64,000 bases of DNA from Pirellulaceae bacterium (GCA_029243025.1 JAQWSU010000006.1:186001-250000); one strand, 5' to 3'; shown: positions 29,602 through 39,333, counted from the first letter of the stretch. Made by a program: numbers and translations. Notes: generated by a model not told the origin, from the sequence alone.

Positions 29602-31053
29602 CTATTCATTCGTGTTCGGACGAACGCTAATACTCGTTTCAAATTGACAAGGAAATGCTCGTTTGTCAGAGGCCTGTGAAATACGACGACTTGTAACTTG
29701 GTGAGCTTGATCTCGAAGAGTGGACTCCATCTGACCAATGATTGCCGGATCTTTCACGCGAACGCTCATTGAGACCACACCCAGCCCATTGTTGCTGGCG
29801 GTCATCGACATATTTTGCACCACCGCCTGATCTGCCGGAGGAAATTCGGCTGATAATTCCTGAAGTTCATTCAGCCAGTGAATTTCTTGAGTCCGCCAGC
29901 GAGCCACAGCGTCGACGGCAAATGTTCGCGAGCGCAGCTTCTCCAGTAATTTCGTTTGCTGCTCGAAATCCGCCGATACCTGATTGAAATCGGCGTTTGC
30001 AGCATCCAATTCCGTTTTGAATTGCCAACCCACAATGGCCAACACCACGGCCGCAACCGTGACATAAAAAGCGATTTTCCGACCATAGCGAGGAGGCTTC
30101 GGAGGGCGCTTTGGATTAGCGAAGTCGATGGGGGGCTGACCTTCGGCAAAATCGCGAACGATCCCAATTAACGCCGTGAAGCGGTAGACTTGCGGGGAAT
30201 CGACGTTTGATCGCAATTGAATGCCAACCAAAGGGTCGAGTACCGACACTGGCATTTCCAGCAGATCGGCCATCCGCTCGATACGCGATCCGCCTTGATT
30301 GAAATCCCCAAACATGTAGATGTGCTGAACATTCGAATCGTCTCGTGATTCGATCGGGGCAACCGCAATCGTGCGACGAATTTCATCGACCACTTTTGCC
30401 AGTCGCTCGTCCTCCGAGGTTTCGGCCGCCAACCGCACGCTTCGACTGAACTGCACACGGCCGCGTTTCAGTATGGACATATCCGCACTATCGTCGACCA
30501 AATTCAACAAGAGTGAGGTGACGTGTTCCTCGCCTGTCAATCGATCGAACAACGAAGCCACCGCCAGTGGTCTCAGCACTATCTGGGCAGCGGCCCTTCC
30601 CACACCCACCCCGATTTCATTGAGAAACAGACTGGTCTCGGGTCGCAGCACCAAGGCCTCGATGCGTACCAGATCTGGCTCGATTTCAGGTAGTTCAACA
30701 AAGTCAATGACTGTGTCATCGGGGAGATCGGACAAACGGCGCATGACTTCGTTGCGCACCAGATCCGGCAACTCAGCTTTCGTTGCCATCGGCAATGACA
30801 ATTGCACCTGCTCAACCTGGGAACGAGGAAGCCCCACCAACAGTTGGAATGACGAGACCCGAAGTTCTTTCAGTTTTGCAGCGAGCCGTTTACCGGTTTC
30901 TTCCGGAGTTTCATCGCGATCAAATTCGATCGTGATCACGTCAATTAGATCGATCGCGTTCCCGCGAATCGCAGCAACTAACGCTTGGAGTTGCCCCTGA
31001 TCCCAGGACAAGGCCACCACATTGCGACGTGAACTTTTTGAAAATCGAATCAT
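29602..31053 (-). CDS. gspL: GspL/PilM-like assembly platform protein with a PilN-like tail
   Basis: A 483-residue protein. The N-terminal 320 residues are an actin-like fold as in PilM and the cytoplasmic part of GspL (RNVVALSWDQGQLQALVA, LLVGLPRSQVEQ), a single membrane helix lies at about 328-346 (IAFYVTVAAVVLAIVGW), then a coiled coil and a ferredoxin-like periplasmic domain similar to PilN/GspM. It recruits the GspE ATPase to the membrane in known systems. Its ATG overlaps the gspK stop as ATGA. Confidence 0.82.
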   Translation of the reverse strand: MIRFSKSSRRNVVALSWDQGQLQALVAAIRGNAIDLIDVITIEFDRDETPEETGKRLAAKLKELRVSSFQLLVGLPRSQVEQVQLSLPMATKAELPDLVRNEVMRRLSDLPDDTVIDFVELPEIEPDLVRIEALVLRPETSLFLNEIGVGVGRAAAQIVLRPLAVASLFDRLTGEEHVTSLLLNLVDDSADMSILKRGRVQFSRSVRLAAETSEDERLAKVVDEIRRTIAVAPIESRDDSNVQHIYMFGDFNQGGSRIERMADLLEMPVSVLDPLVGIQLRSNVDSPQVYRFTALIGIVRDFAEGQPPIDFANPKRPPKPPRYGRKIAFYVTVAAVVLAIVGWQFKTELDAANADFNQVSADFEQQTKLLEKLRSRTFAVDAVARWRTQEIHWLNELQELSAEFPPADQAVVQNMSMTASNNGLGVVSMSVRVKDPAIIGQMESTLRDQAHQVTSRRISQASDKRAFPCQFETSISVRPNTNE

Positions 31054-32783
31054 GGTCGTTGTTGACTGGGTGAGGATTGTGGGAGAGCAGAAGCACGGGA
31101 ATCTGTCGCTTTGGCAGGCGGGCCACCCAAGGGTTGATCGGGATCATCGACGAGCGCCAGTTCATCGTACCGGTATCCGCGACCAGATCGACGTAAATCT
31201 CGATAAAACAAGGTGGTAATTTCCTCTGGGGTCCCATCCAGGACAAACTCATGCCGAGACCAGGGTGAATCGGCGTCGTAGTAGGCCACCACTTCCCCTT
31301 GAATTACATCGCCACCGACCGTGAGAAAGGGAAGCAACAGCCGCATGGTTTCAAGCTCGACAATTCCTTCAGCAAGTAGCCAACTGGCATGACGGCGTTC
31401 CGGTGTGAGTGACGTAGCGTCGTCGCGCGTCGCCACGACTTGCTCGACTGCCTCCGGGGGAAACTCTGGAATCGCTGCTAACACCTCTGCCGTCGCTCGA
31501 TTTAAATCAACACGACCGACGATAATCGGATCCTCGCGCGTGGTCGTCGCATCACAGAATTCAATGACGGAGATTTCCGAGTTACCGTCCGTCGAAATAG
31601 GACTTTTGAACACCGGCTCGTCGTCTTGACTCTCGTCACTCTCTCCCTCGCCGACGATCACAAACGCATCCACAACATCCAGCGGCGAGAGGAACTCATA
31701 TCCGGCCGACTCGGTCAGTGAGATGGTCGGCAACTGGTCAGCCGACCGTGCATCAGTGCGTTCTTCCGCAGGTCCCGACTGCCTCATCAACAGCACAAAA
31801 TTCGCCAACTCTTCACTGAATCGACTGGACAACTGCTCGTGAAGAGAGACTAAATTCTCTTGATTCAAGTGGATGCGTGGGAAACCATCATAAGCTTCAT
31901 TCCGCTCAGCGCTGTAAACCGTTAAGAAGTGCGACCAAGGTCTTGCGTCCAGCGTTGAATCATTCGTGACCGACAACCGTTGCGACGATGAAGCCGAACG
32001 ATCGTTTGGATTTGACGTATCGATCGGCAAATCGTTCGACGGCAGTCCGTTCGAGTTCAAGCTGCCAGACCCCTCATCAGTGGCGTTGGTTTTACGGTCT
32101 GGGCCCAAGGTCGGCTGCGATCCATCAAGCAAACGCATACGGCTAACACCACGCACAGCTAACAACATCTCAAGATGGGCTGGAACTTGGTTGATCGGGG
32201 CACGCGGAGGATTCAATCCTGAGTAGAACTCCAACTCGGCTCCAAATTCACGGGGCTGATCATCCGGGTCGATCCAATCAAGGATTGAATCCGCCACCGT
32301 TTCCGTCATACCAGGCAATCGCATCAAGGCGAGTCGACCGCTGCCTGGCTCGATCTCGTCCCACTGCAATAAGGTGGGCAGCGATATTTTCGCCGAGGTG
32401 CATTCGACACCAAAAAAGAAATATTCGTCTGGATTCTCTTCGTCGTACTTTGAAGCAAGCACGCAAAATCGCCCATGTCGTTGACCAAAGTAATCGCGAT
32501 CGACGACAACATCCTGAAACTGATTCGGATTGTCAAACCAACCACCGACTAAATCGCGATCGATTCGCGGCATGGCTAATAGGGTTTTGAGATACTCCCC
32601 GGCCGAGTCGCCGACCGCCTGAACTTGCATACGATCCGCGGACATATGAGCGGCGCGATTTTCCGCTTGCATCAGAATGACGAAACTGTAGGCCGTCAGG
32701 CTGACAAGAACAATCACAATGGTCACGACGAACAGAGCTGCGCCACGTCGTGGGCGAAGTCGATCCGGAAATGATGATCTCAT
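31050..32783 (-). CDS. gspK: Type II secretion minor pseudopilin GspK
   Basis: A 577-residue GspK, about 250 longer than the E. coli type. The N-terminus RRGAALFVVTIVIVLVS is a pseudopilin helix lacking Glu at position 5, which is a family trait of GspK. The helix-hairpin-helix core is clear: LMRLPGMTETVADSILDWIDPDD, then EFYSGLNPP. A second such segment is near residue 440 (RATAEVLAAIPEFPPEAVEQVV). The middle has a Ser/Asn/Asp-rich insertion. Start and stop overlap gspJ and gspL by ATGA. Confidence 0.9.
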   Translation of the reverse strand: MRSSFPDRLRPRRGAALFVVTIVIVLVSLTAYSFVILMQAENRAAHMSADRMQVQAVGDSAGEYLKTLLAMPRIDRDLVGGWFDNPNQFQDVVVDRDYFGQRHGRFCVLASKYDEENPDEYFFFGVECTSAKISLPTLLQWDEIEPGSGRLALMRLPGMTETVADSILDWIDPDDQPREFGAELEFYSGLNPPRAPINQVPAHLEMLLAVRGVSRMRLLDGSQPTLGPDRKTNATDEGSGSLNSNGLPSNDLPIDTSNPNDRSASSSQRLSVTNDSTLDARPWSHFLTVYSAERNEAYDGFPRIHLNQENLVSLHEQLSSRFSEELANFVLLMRQSGPAEERTDARSADQLPTISLTESAGYEFLSPLDVVDAFVIVGEGESDESQDDEPVFKSPISTDGNSEISVIEFCDATTTREDPIIVGRVDLNRATAEVLAAIPEFPPEAVEQVVATRDDATSLTPERRHASWLLAEGIVELETMRLLLPFLTVGGDVIQGEVVAYYDADSPWSRHEFVLDGTPEEITTLFYRDLRRSGRGYRYDELALVDDPDQPLGGPPAKATDSRASALPQSSPSQQRP

Positions 32784-33979
32784 GGGACGGCTCCATTGGT
32801 TCTTCCTGCCGCGGAACCGGACGAAAAGCTCGATGTAGCCGAAGAGAATTCTCCACTCGCCTCGGTCTGGTCAAAATCACGCAGGCCGGTCGGTGATCGC
32901 AAATAGATCAGTCGACGAAAGCCTTGGGGGGGCTCTAATTGTGAAGACCGTAAGCGTTCGTCGTCGATTTCCTCCTCCGGTGGCTCCTCTTCGGCCAACA
33001 ACCTGGTCGCTTGTTCAGTTGGATCGTTGGTCTCCACTGGAGCCGGTTGCAACCAAAATGGATCTAGCAGCTCCATTTTAAGCTCGACGGCCACCGGCAA
33101 AGCCTTTTGTTGTTCGGCACTCCACGAATGGGTCCAACTCCGCCCGTCAAAATAACGTAAGCGAAACAATTTCAACTCCGGCACATAATCGACTCGCTGC
33201 TGAAAATCTGCAGCAATGGCCTGCTCGAGCGATTCATCAGGAACATCGGTTGGCATTTCTCGATCATCGTCAGCACGCATTTGCTGGAACGCGTTTTCGT
33301 CGAAAGGGATACCGGGCACCCGCAGCTTACGCAACATGTCGTACAAATTGGATTCAGCCAGCGACCTCATCGAGAGGGCCAACAGTTCTTCCGCCTTCCA
33401 CTCACACCGCACGAGTCCTGGTGGATATCCTGCCCGCAGCGCGCTTCCTGGTGACTGAAATTGATAGACCACCCGCCGCACAAAATCCGACATCGGTGGT
33501 CGATTGAGATCCACACCGCGAAACGGACGATTTGACGCAGCGGGGACGGTTAAATCGAGTACCAGAGATGTCGCGGTACCCTCGAGTCCAACGACAGCAC
33601 GCGACCAATCCGTTGAGACTTCCCCCAACTCGCCGAGCGAAGAAATCTCTTCTGATTGCCAATTGACGGCTTGACTAAAAGCCAATGCATCTTCACCCCC
33701 AAATTCGTCACCGCTACCCTCTTTGATCTCTGCGGCTGCTCGAGAATCAGATCGTACGTTACAAGATCGCAGATCGCGTGACAGTTGATCTGTCAGGGAT
33801 CTGAGGAGTTGCCAGCGTTCGACGCGTACCTGATTACGCTCAAACTGATTGCGGTAAATGTCCAACAGGTTCCAAGTCACCACCATCAGGACCGACATCA
33901 ACACGGTCGCGATGATCAGTTCCAACAGAGTGAAACCGCGGTGTCTCCAAGATTTGCGATCATCAACGTGGGAGATCAT
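32780..33979 (-). CDS. gspJ: Type II secretion minor pseudopilin GspJ
   Basis: About 399 residues. The ATG at 33979 gives a short leader MISHVDDRKSWRHRG and a prepilin cleavage site G|FTLLE followed by the membrane helix (LIIATVLMSVLMVVTW). The longer frame upstream overlaps gspI and lacks homology. The C-terminal region includes YFDGRSWTHSW, typical of GspJ, and a long acidic, proline-rich tail. It overlaps gspI by 17 bases and gspK by 4. Confidence 0.88.
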   Translation of the reverse strand: MISHVDDRKSWRHRGFTLLELIIATVLMSVLMVVTWNLLDIYRNQFERNQVRVERWQLLRSLTDQLSRDLRSCNVRSDSRAAAEIKEGSGDEFGGEDALAFSQAVNWQSEEISSLGELGEVSTDWSRAVVGLEGTATSLVLDLTVPAASNRPFRGVDLNRPPMSDFVRRVVYQFQSPGSALRAGYPPGLVRCEWKAEELLALSMRSLAESNLYDMLRKLRVPGIPFDENAFQQMRADDDREMPTDVPDESLEQAIAADFQQRVDYVPELKLFRLRYFDGRSWTHSWSAEQQKALPVAVELKMELLDPFWLQPAPVETNDPTEQATRLLAEEEPPEEEIDDERLRSSQLEPPQGFRRLIYLRSPTGLRDFDQTEASGEFSSATSSFSSGSAAGRTNGAVP

Positions 33980-34436
33980 TTTGCCAATCACCTGTGTCGA
34001 AGGGAAATCCAGCCGCATCCTTGGATCGTTCTTCGCCAAGCGGACGTCGCACCCAACGCACAAGCCGATACTCCCGTGAATTCACCGAGGTCGGCGAACC
34101 GGTTTGCGGCGGCAACTGAAACAAATCTTGTTGCTCGGTCACAGTCACGGTCACTGCCACCAGATCCCCAATCTCTAACGGTTCGATCTGGACAGAGAAA
34201 TCCCAGGGCACAAACGGATCCACAGCTTGCGGACGCGACTCCTCCCAGACACGGGTTCCGGCCAGTATTTCCACCATTAGATTTTGGCAAATTGCTTGAG
34301 CCTCTGAGATTTCAACCGCACGAGTCGCATGCCGCTGGCCCACATCAATCAATTGCGATAAGACAGCCGCGCTTCCAACGAGAATCGTCATTGCGATCAT
34401 CACTTCGATTAACGAGAGCCCGTTCCTGTTGCTCAT
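33963..34436 (-). CDS. gspI: Type II secretion minor pseudopilin GspI
   Basis: A 157-residue pseudopilin with leader MSNRNG and cleavage site G|LSLIE, followed by the hydrophobic helix VMIAMTILVGSAAVL. Size and position between gspH and gspJ identify it as GspI, which caps the pseudopilus with GspJ and GspK. It starts by ATGA overlap with gspH. Confidence 0.86.
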   Translation of the reverse strand: MSNRNGLSLIEVMIAMTILVGSAAVLSQLIDVGQRHATRAVEISEAQAICQNLMVEILAGTRVWEESRPQAVDPFVPWDFSVQIEPLEIGDLVAVTVTVTEQQDLFQLPPQTGSPTSVNSREYRLVRWVRRPLGEERSKDAAGFPFDTGDWQNDLPR

Positions 34437-35395
34437 CGCGTCACCCGGCCTTGGCGGTCCGTCGATTCGCGACGAACTGGCGCCCCGTTAATTCCATCGG
34501 TCGGTTGCGAAACGGCAGAGGAGGAAGGCGCAAGAGACGACCCGTCACCTTCTGGGAGCAACCATTCAGCTTGACGCACACTACTAACTTGCACCGTCCC
34601 CGTCAGACCTCGCAACATGACATCGGCCAAGTACGCATCGGGGGAGCGCAAGGTCCAAGTCATCGTCGACGTGCGACCATCGGGAAAAAATGATATCGAC
34701 TTAGACCAAGGCAAATGGTGATGGCCTGGCAGCGAGCGACCATGGGCTGCAACAGTTGCTGGCTGCAGTGAATCGCGGCGTTGGGCTGAATCCACCATCA
34801 GCCTCGACCTTTTTCCCCGATCTAAATCGACCACCCCTCTGGAAGCCGCGCTCGGATCGCGCCGGACGGAATCTTTCATCCCAGGAATTACATCCAAGGC
34901 AAAAACAACGTTATTCGCTAGTCGTTGGGCAACACGATAAGGACGACGCATCGGTGGGTCACGATCTTTGGGACGAAGACCCTTCTCTTGCGTCGATGCG
35001 GGCAGAGGCTTTTGAGTAGCCGAACGATATGGAGAAAGATTACTATTTTTCGACGCTTCGGTGCGACGACTCGCCCGGTCAACAACCTCTGTCAGTTCGT
35101 ATTCACTCGTGCCAGGACGCCAACGCAAACGATGCTCGGTGCCGGTTTCCATGGACCGAATCCGTGCATTGAGCACCAAACGAGTTAGATCTTGGGCAGC
35201 TTGCTGGACGTCACTCTTTGCCAGCGGTCGCATCAACACGGGAAATGACAAGGTCGCCAGGGTTCCAATGATGGCCAGCACAATGACCAATTCGAGCATC
35301 GTGTAAGCCGCCCGCCCGCAACGGACCGAACAAGCCGGTTTCACCCCCGAGCAGGAACAGTAGTTGTGGCTCAGCATTGGGGGAACATTTATCAT
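34433..35395 (-). CDS. gspH: Type II secretion pseudopilin GspH-like
   Basis: About 320 residues. The prepilin segment is RAAYTMLELVIVLAIIGT; cleavage would fall after Ala (A|YTMLE), with Ala instead of Gly at -1. The leader is long (about 32 residues). A basic, Arg/Ser/Pro-rich insertion of roughly 100 residues interrupts the globular part, which ends with SISFFPDGRTSTMTWTL and a Ser-rich tail. The ATG at 35395 is preferred; the upstream TTG at 35431 lies inside a candidate promoter. Overlaps gspI by ATGA. Confidence 0.82.
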   Translation of the reverse strand: MINVPPMLSHNYCSCSGVKPACSVRCGRAAYTMLELVIVLAIIGTLATLSFPVLMRPLAKSDVQQAAQDLTRLVLNARIRSMETGTEHRLRWRPGTSEYELTEVVDRASRRTEASKNSNLSPYRSATQKPLPASTQEKGLRPKDRDPPMRRPYRVAQRLANNVVFALDVIPGMKDSVRRDPSAASRGVVDLDRGKRSRLMVDSAQRRDSLQPATVAAHGRSLPGHHHLPWSKSISFFPDGRTSTMTWTLRSPDAYLADVMLRGLTGTVQVSSVRQAEWLLPEGDGSSLAPSSSAVSQPTDGINGAPVRRESTDRQGRVTR

Positions 35396-35422
35396 ACGAA
35401 AGGCCGCGTTCGAAGTCGCTCT

Positions 35423-35450
35423 ATAATGCAAATGACGGCACGAATGTCAA
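35423..35450 (-). promoter_or_regulatory. Possible internal promoter before gspH
   Basis: On the minus strand, a perfect TTGACA (35450-35445), a 16-base spacer and CATTAT (35428-35423, 4 of 6 matches). It lies in the gap between gspG and gspH, with the ATG of gspH about 28 bases downstream. It could provide separate expression of the minor pseudopilins and the secretin. Confidence 0.4.
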
Positions 35451-35496
35451 AACATCCATGCCGTCGCCATGATCACTTCGTGTGATAGGGTTCGCG

Positions 35497-35982
35497 TTAC
35501 TTGCTGGCTGCAGGATCTTGATTATTCTTTTTTTCATCTCCGTTCGCCGACTTCGTCCAGCTCACAATGTCATCGGCCGTGTTATCTTTGGCGTCCGGTC
35601 CGATCGACCAAATATTCGGCTCACCGTCTCCACTGCGGCTACCAGGAAATTCATAGCGGTAGGCGTTACCCCAAGGATCTAAGGGGACTGATCTATCTTC
35701 CAGGTACGGCCCGGCCCAATTGCGGGATCGATTCTCATCAGCTGGCTTGCTGATCAACGCGGTTAGTCCCTCTTCTGTTGTCGGGTGGAAGCGGTGATCG
35801 ACCTTGTAGAAATCGAGTGCCTGTCCCAACCCGTCGATCTGCGTTTGCGTAATTTTCGCATCGGCCTTTTCCTGGGTCTTCAAGAGACGAGGCCCAACCA
35901 TCGCAACCAACAACACGAGGATTGCCAATACGATCATGATTTCCACAAGAGTAAAACCTACTCGATTTCTTCGACGATTCAT
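35497..35982 (-). CDS. gspG: Type II secretion major pseudopilin GspG
   Basis: A 161-residue major pseudopilin. Leader MNRRRNRVG, cleavage site G|FTLVE and helix IMIVLAILVLLVAMVGP. The family core is intact: KADAKITQTQIDGLGQALDFYKVDH, PTTEEGLTAL, then PLDPWGNAYRYEFPG and the calcium-site region DAKDNTADDI. It polymerises into the pseudopilus that pushes substrates through the secretin. It lies 35 bases after gspF. Confidence 0.95.
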   Translation of the reverse strand: MNRRRNRVGFTLVEIMIVLAILVLLVAMVGPRLLKTQEKADAKITQTQIDGLGQALDFYKVDHRFHPTTEEGLTALISKPADENRSRNWAGPYLEDRSVPLDPWGNAYRYEFPGSRSGDGEPNIWSIGPDAKDNTADDIVSWTKSANGDEKKNNQDPAASK

Positions 35983-36017
35983 TCCTTCTTCCTTTCAAAC
36001 GAGTCACGCACGGCGCA

Positions 36018-37241
36018 TCAAATCGACGTGCTCATATCGAATACAGGCAAGAGCAGAGCGACCAACACAAACAAGATCGCGCCCCCAATTATCACAAGCA
36101 TGACCGGTTCGATGAAACGCACCATCATCGTTAACTGACGGGCGATGCGTTTATCGATGCCGTCTGCGACATTGATTAATACGGTATCAAGAGTGTTTGA
36201 TTCCTCGGCAACTCGAATCATCGCCATCGTTTGGGCCGGTATCAAGCCACACTCGGAAAGCGGAGCCGACAAGGTTTGCCCCGACGAGATATTTTCAGCC
36301 GAATCACGTATGGCGTCGGCGAGCAATTGATTTCCCACCGATCCGCTGCTGATCTGCAACGACCTGAGGATCGGTACACCATTTCCCAGCAACGTACCGA
36401 GCACGCGACAAAATCGCGAAATAGCGCTATCGTGAAAAATCTTTCCAGCAATCGGCAACCGCAGCTTCCAGCGGTCAACCAGGTAACTACCTCGCTCGGT
36501 TTTGAGTAACCGTTGCAAACCCAAGACGGCAGCAACCAAAGGGATCAGCAACAGTAAACCGTAGGACATCAAAAATTCACTAAGGAACAACAAAACAATG
36601 GTCGGTGCCGGCAACCCTGAACCCTGTTGCTCAAGACGTTCAAACAATCCTTCAAATTTGGGTACAAAAAATACAATCAACACCAAGGTAACGACAATTC
36701 CACCGATCATCAAAAAGACCGGGTAAGCCATCGCGCCTTTCACTTGGCCCTTGAGTTCCTCTTGAAGCTCTAAGAAGCTCGCCACGCGATTCAGGGCTTC
36801 CTCAAGAAACGCTCCTTCGGATCCGGCACGAATCATGCTAATGGTCAGATCCGAAAAGATCTGAGGGTGTTGCGAGACGGCTTCTTCGAGCGATGTGCCG
36901 TCGGCGACTTGATCACGCACCTGAGTCATCACATCCTGCATGACAGGATGTGGCGATTGTTCGGCCAGCAAACTGAGTGCGGTCAACAACGGCACTCCGT
37001 TGTGTAACAGGTCCGACAACTGCGTCAGGCAGTTAGCCACTTGCTCCGCACTGACACGTCGGTGACGTTTCAGATCAAACCGTTTGGCAACAGAGGAACT
37101 AGCTTCCTGATCCTCGACGGTGAGCGGAAACAAAGAACGCTCGGACAGCAGGTTGAGCGCATCACGACGATTAGCTGCTTGCAGCAGTCCCGTTACGTCA
37201 CTTCCATCTAGTCCACGAGCTGTATAGGCAAATTCGGGCAT
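36018..37241 (-). CDS. gspF: Type II secretion inner-membrane platform protein GspF
   Basis: A 407-residue protein with the typical N-terminal PEFAYTARGLDGSDVTG, two repeated T2SSF domains (about 70-195 and 275-395), each starting with LSDLLHNGVPLL- or LGTLLGNGVPIL-like helices, and three membrane helices (about 170-195, 223-245, 378-400). It is the core of the inner-membrane platform and contacts GspE. It starts 16 bases after gspE. Confidence 0.95.
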   Translation of the reverse strand: MPEFAYTARGLDGSDVTGLLQAANRRDALNLLSERSLFPLTVEDQEASSSVAKRFDLKRHRRVSAEQVANCLTQLSDLLHNGVPLLTALSLLAEQSPHPVMQDVMTQVRDQVADGTSLEEAVSQHPQIFSDLTISMIRAGSEGAFLEEALNRVASFLELQEELKGQVKGAMAYPVFLMIGGIVVTLVLIVFFVPKFEGLFERLEQQGSGLPAPTIVLLFLSEFLMSYGLLLLIPLVAAVLGLQRLLKTERGSYLVDRWKLRLPIAGKIFHDSAISRFCRVLGTLLGNGVPILRSLQISSGSVGNQLLADAIRDSAENISSGQTLSAPLSECGLIPAQTMAMIRVAEESNTLDTVLINVADGIDKRIARQLTMMVRFIEPVMLVIIGGAILFVLVALLLPVFDMSTSI

Positions 37242-37257
37242 GACTGAATCACAAAAG

Positions 37258-38988
37258 TCAATCGGCCTTGGTAACGCGAATTACTTCATCAATCGAGGTA
37301 ACGCCCGCAAGCATCTTCTGCCAACCGTCTCCACGCAACGAACGCATTCCGGCCGAAATAGCGGCGCGTTTGATCAGTGTCGATGGTTGACGATCACTGG
37401 CAAGTTGCCGAACCTCTTCGTTCGCTGTCAGCAACTCGTAGATTCCAAGACGCCCCGAATAGCCCGTACCCCGACATTGTCGGCAACCTACCGGCTGAAA
37501 GATGTCCTGACCCGACTCTTCGACCAGTTTCCAGGGAAAGTCGGTGGGTACTTCGTCACGAGTCGGAATCAACACCGACTTGCATTCACGGCAAAGAGTT
37601 CTTACCAGTCGCTGCGCTAGAACTCCTTCGACTGTGCTACTGACGAGAAATGGCTCCACGCCCATATCGCAAAGTCGCATAAAAGCGCCCGCTGAATCGT
37701 TGGTATGCAACGTGCTGAAAACCAAGTGCCCCGTCAACGATGCTTGGGTCGCGCTCTCACCGGTCTCAAGATCGCGGATTTCTCCGACGAGCACGACATC
37801 AGGATCGTGCCTCAAAATGCTGCGTAGGCTAGCTGCAAAAGTTAACCCAACCTTCGCATGAACCTGAATTTGATTGATCCCCTCAAGCTGATACTCAATC
37901 GGATCTTCGGTGGTGATAATCTTCGTGTCTTCACTCTTAATTTCATTTAATGCGCTGTAGAGCGTCGTCGTTTTACCGGAACCCGTGGGTCCTGTGACAA
38001 GCACGATACCGTGTGGCAATCGGATCAAGTCGCGAAATGATTGGTAGACATCTTGTGGCATGCCGATGTCTCGCAAAGAAAATTGCATGCGATCTTTATC
38101 TAAGACCCGCATTACAATACCTTCGCCGTGCAACATCGGAATGATCGACACCCGAATGTCCACCTCACGACCAGCGACACGTAGTTTTATCCGACCGTCT
38201 TGCGGTACCCGCTTCTCCGCAATATTCATTTGAGACATGATCTTCAACCGACTGACAATCGCCGAATGAAAACGATTCATCTCTGACGGCGTCGACTGTC
38301 GCTGCAACACACCATCGATGCGATAGCGAATCTTTATCCCAGACTCTTGGGCCTCAATATGAATGTCGCTCGCCTGAGTCAGCACCGCCTCCGACAAGAT
38401 CTCATTCACCAGACGCACAACCGACGCCTGCTGAGCCATCTCCGAAGCTTCGCTGTCATCAAACTGAACTTCGTCGAGAACTTCGACCGAGTCGTCCGAC
38501 TGGGACAACAGGTCGTCCACCGTTTCCGCACCCACACCCAAATGGGACTTGATCAGTTTTTCTAACTCATCAGGCAGAGCCAACACGGGTACGATGTGTT
38601 GGTCCAGGTGAGCACTGACCGCATCAATTGAATGCAGATCAAACGGATTACCCGTGGCCACCTTCAGAGAATCACCATCTTGGCAAATCGGAAATACGCC
38701 ATGCCGATGAACCAACTTGGCCGGAAAACCTTGAACCACATCCGGGTCAATCGTGGTCTTCGTCAAGTCGATGACCGATAGCCCCAATGTCTCGGCGATA
38801 GCTGACAAAACGGTGTCGGCACTGTCTAAGCTAAGCTGATCGGCAATTTCGCCAAGCGACACGCCCTCTTCCAGCTGTTGGCGAATCCGTTGCAAATCGC
38901 GCAACGAAATTACGATTGAGACAGGCTGGCTCGGGGTCGCTAGCGCGGTACTCACGGACGATACAGTAGGCGATTCGGGGCTATGCAC
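37258..38988 (-). CDS. gspE: Type II secretion ATPase GspE
   Basis: About 576 residues. The N-terminal domain (about 30-150) binds the platform; the ATPase domain has Walker A GPTGSGKTTTLYSAL, an Asp box (IITTEDPIEYQL), Walker B DPDVVLVGEIRD and the His box (TGHLVFSTLHTND). The zinc-binding four-Cys loop is present (CREC and CRQC), which separates GspE/PilB from retraction ATPases. It powers pseudopilus assembly from the cytoplasm. The start is uncertain: GTG at 38988 has AGGA 12 bases upstream; a TTG at 39009 has no ribosome site. Confidence 0.94.
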   Translation of the reverse strand: MHSPESPTVSSVSTALATPSQPVSIVISLRDLQRIRQQLEEGVSLGEIADQLSLDSADTVLSAIAETLGLSVIDLTKTTIDPDVVQGFPAKLVHRHGVFPICQDGDSLKVATGNPFDLHSIDAVSAHLDQHIVPVLALPDELEKLIKSHLGVGAETVDDLLSQSDDSVEVLDEVQFDDSEASEMAQQASVVRLVNEILSEAVLTQASDIHIEAQESGIKIRYRIDGVLQRQSTPSEMNRFHSAIVSRLKIMSQMNIAEKRVPQDGRIKLRVAGREVDIRVSIIPMLHGEGIVMRVLDKDRMQFSLRDIGMPQDVYQSFRDLIRLPHGIVLVTGPTGSGKTTTLYSALNEIKSEDTKIITTEDPIEYQLEGINQIQVHAKVGLTFAASLRSILRHDPDVVLVGEIRDLETGESATQASLTGHLVFSTLHTNDSAGAFMRLCDMGVEPFLVSSTVEGVLAQRLVRTLCRECKSVLIPTRDEVPTDFPWKLVEESGQDIFQPVGCRQCRGTGYSGRLGIYELLTANEEVRQLASDRQPSTLIKRAAISAGMRSLRGDGWQKMLAGVTSIDEVIRVTKAD

Positions 38989-39143
38989 GGCTAAAATCAG
39001 TCCTGTCAAAGCACGATTTGAATCAAATGCTTGTGACGACCGGTGGGGCGGGCTCTTGCTCTGGGGGAGGGAAACGCAGGGAGTTCAGGCGGGTCAAGTC
39101 AGGAGGGATACTTATAACGATGAGTTCAATTGCTATGCAAGAT

Positions 39144-39172
39144 AGAGTAGTGGTGTCGGATAATCAAGTCAA
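39144..39172 (-). promoter_or_regulatory. Possible promoter for gspE and following genes
   Basis: On the minus strand, TTGACT (39172-39167), 17-base spacer, TACTCT (39149-39144). It lies about 155 bases before the gspE start, downstream of the giant gene. Confidence 0.35.
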
Positions 39173-39213
39173 GGTAAAACAACACCGAATACAAAGGATA
39201 GATAAAGACGTTT

Positions 39214-39253
39214 AACAGCGGAAACAGACAACAAACAGCGGAAACAGATAACA
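39214..39253. repeat. 20-base tandem duplication with one mismatch
   Basis: AACAGCGGAAACAGACAACA at 39214-39233 is followed directly by the same 20 bases with one C-to-T change at 39234-39253. It lies upstream of the candidate gspE promoter. Confidence 0.85.
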
Positions 39254-39333
39254 AAAGCCCACTCACCATACCACTGGGGGGGGTAGAACAATCACTCGCA
39301 GATACACCGTCCATCCGCCCCAGATGGGAGCGA

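Larger units (their letters stand above)
39010..39333. other. Intergenic region, 324 bases, between the giant repeat gene and gspE
   Basis: No gene was seen. It holds a 20-base tandem duplication at 39214-39253 and a possible minus-strand promoter at 39144-39172. The break suggests gspE onward can be transcribed separately from the giant gene. Confidence 0.5.
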
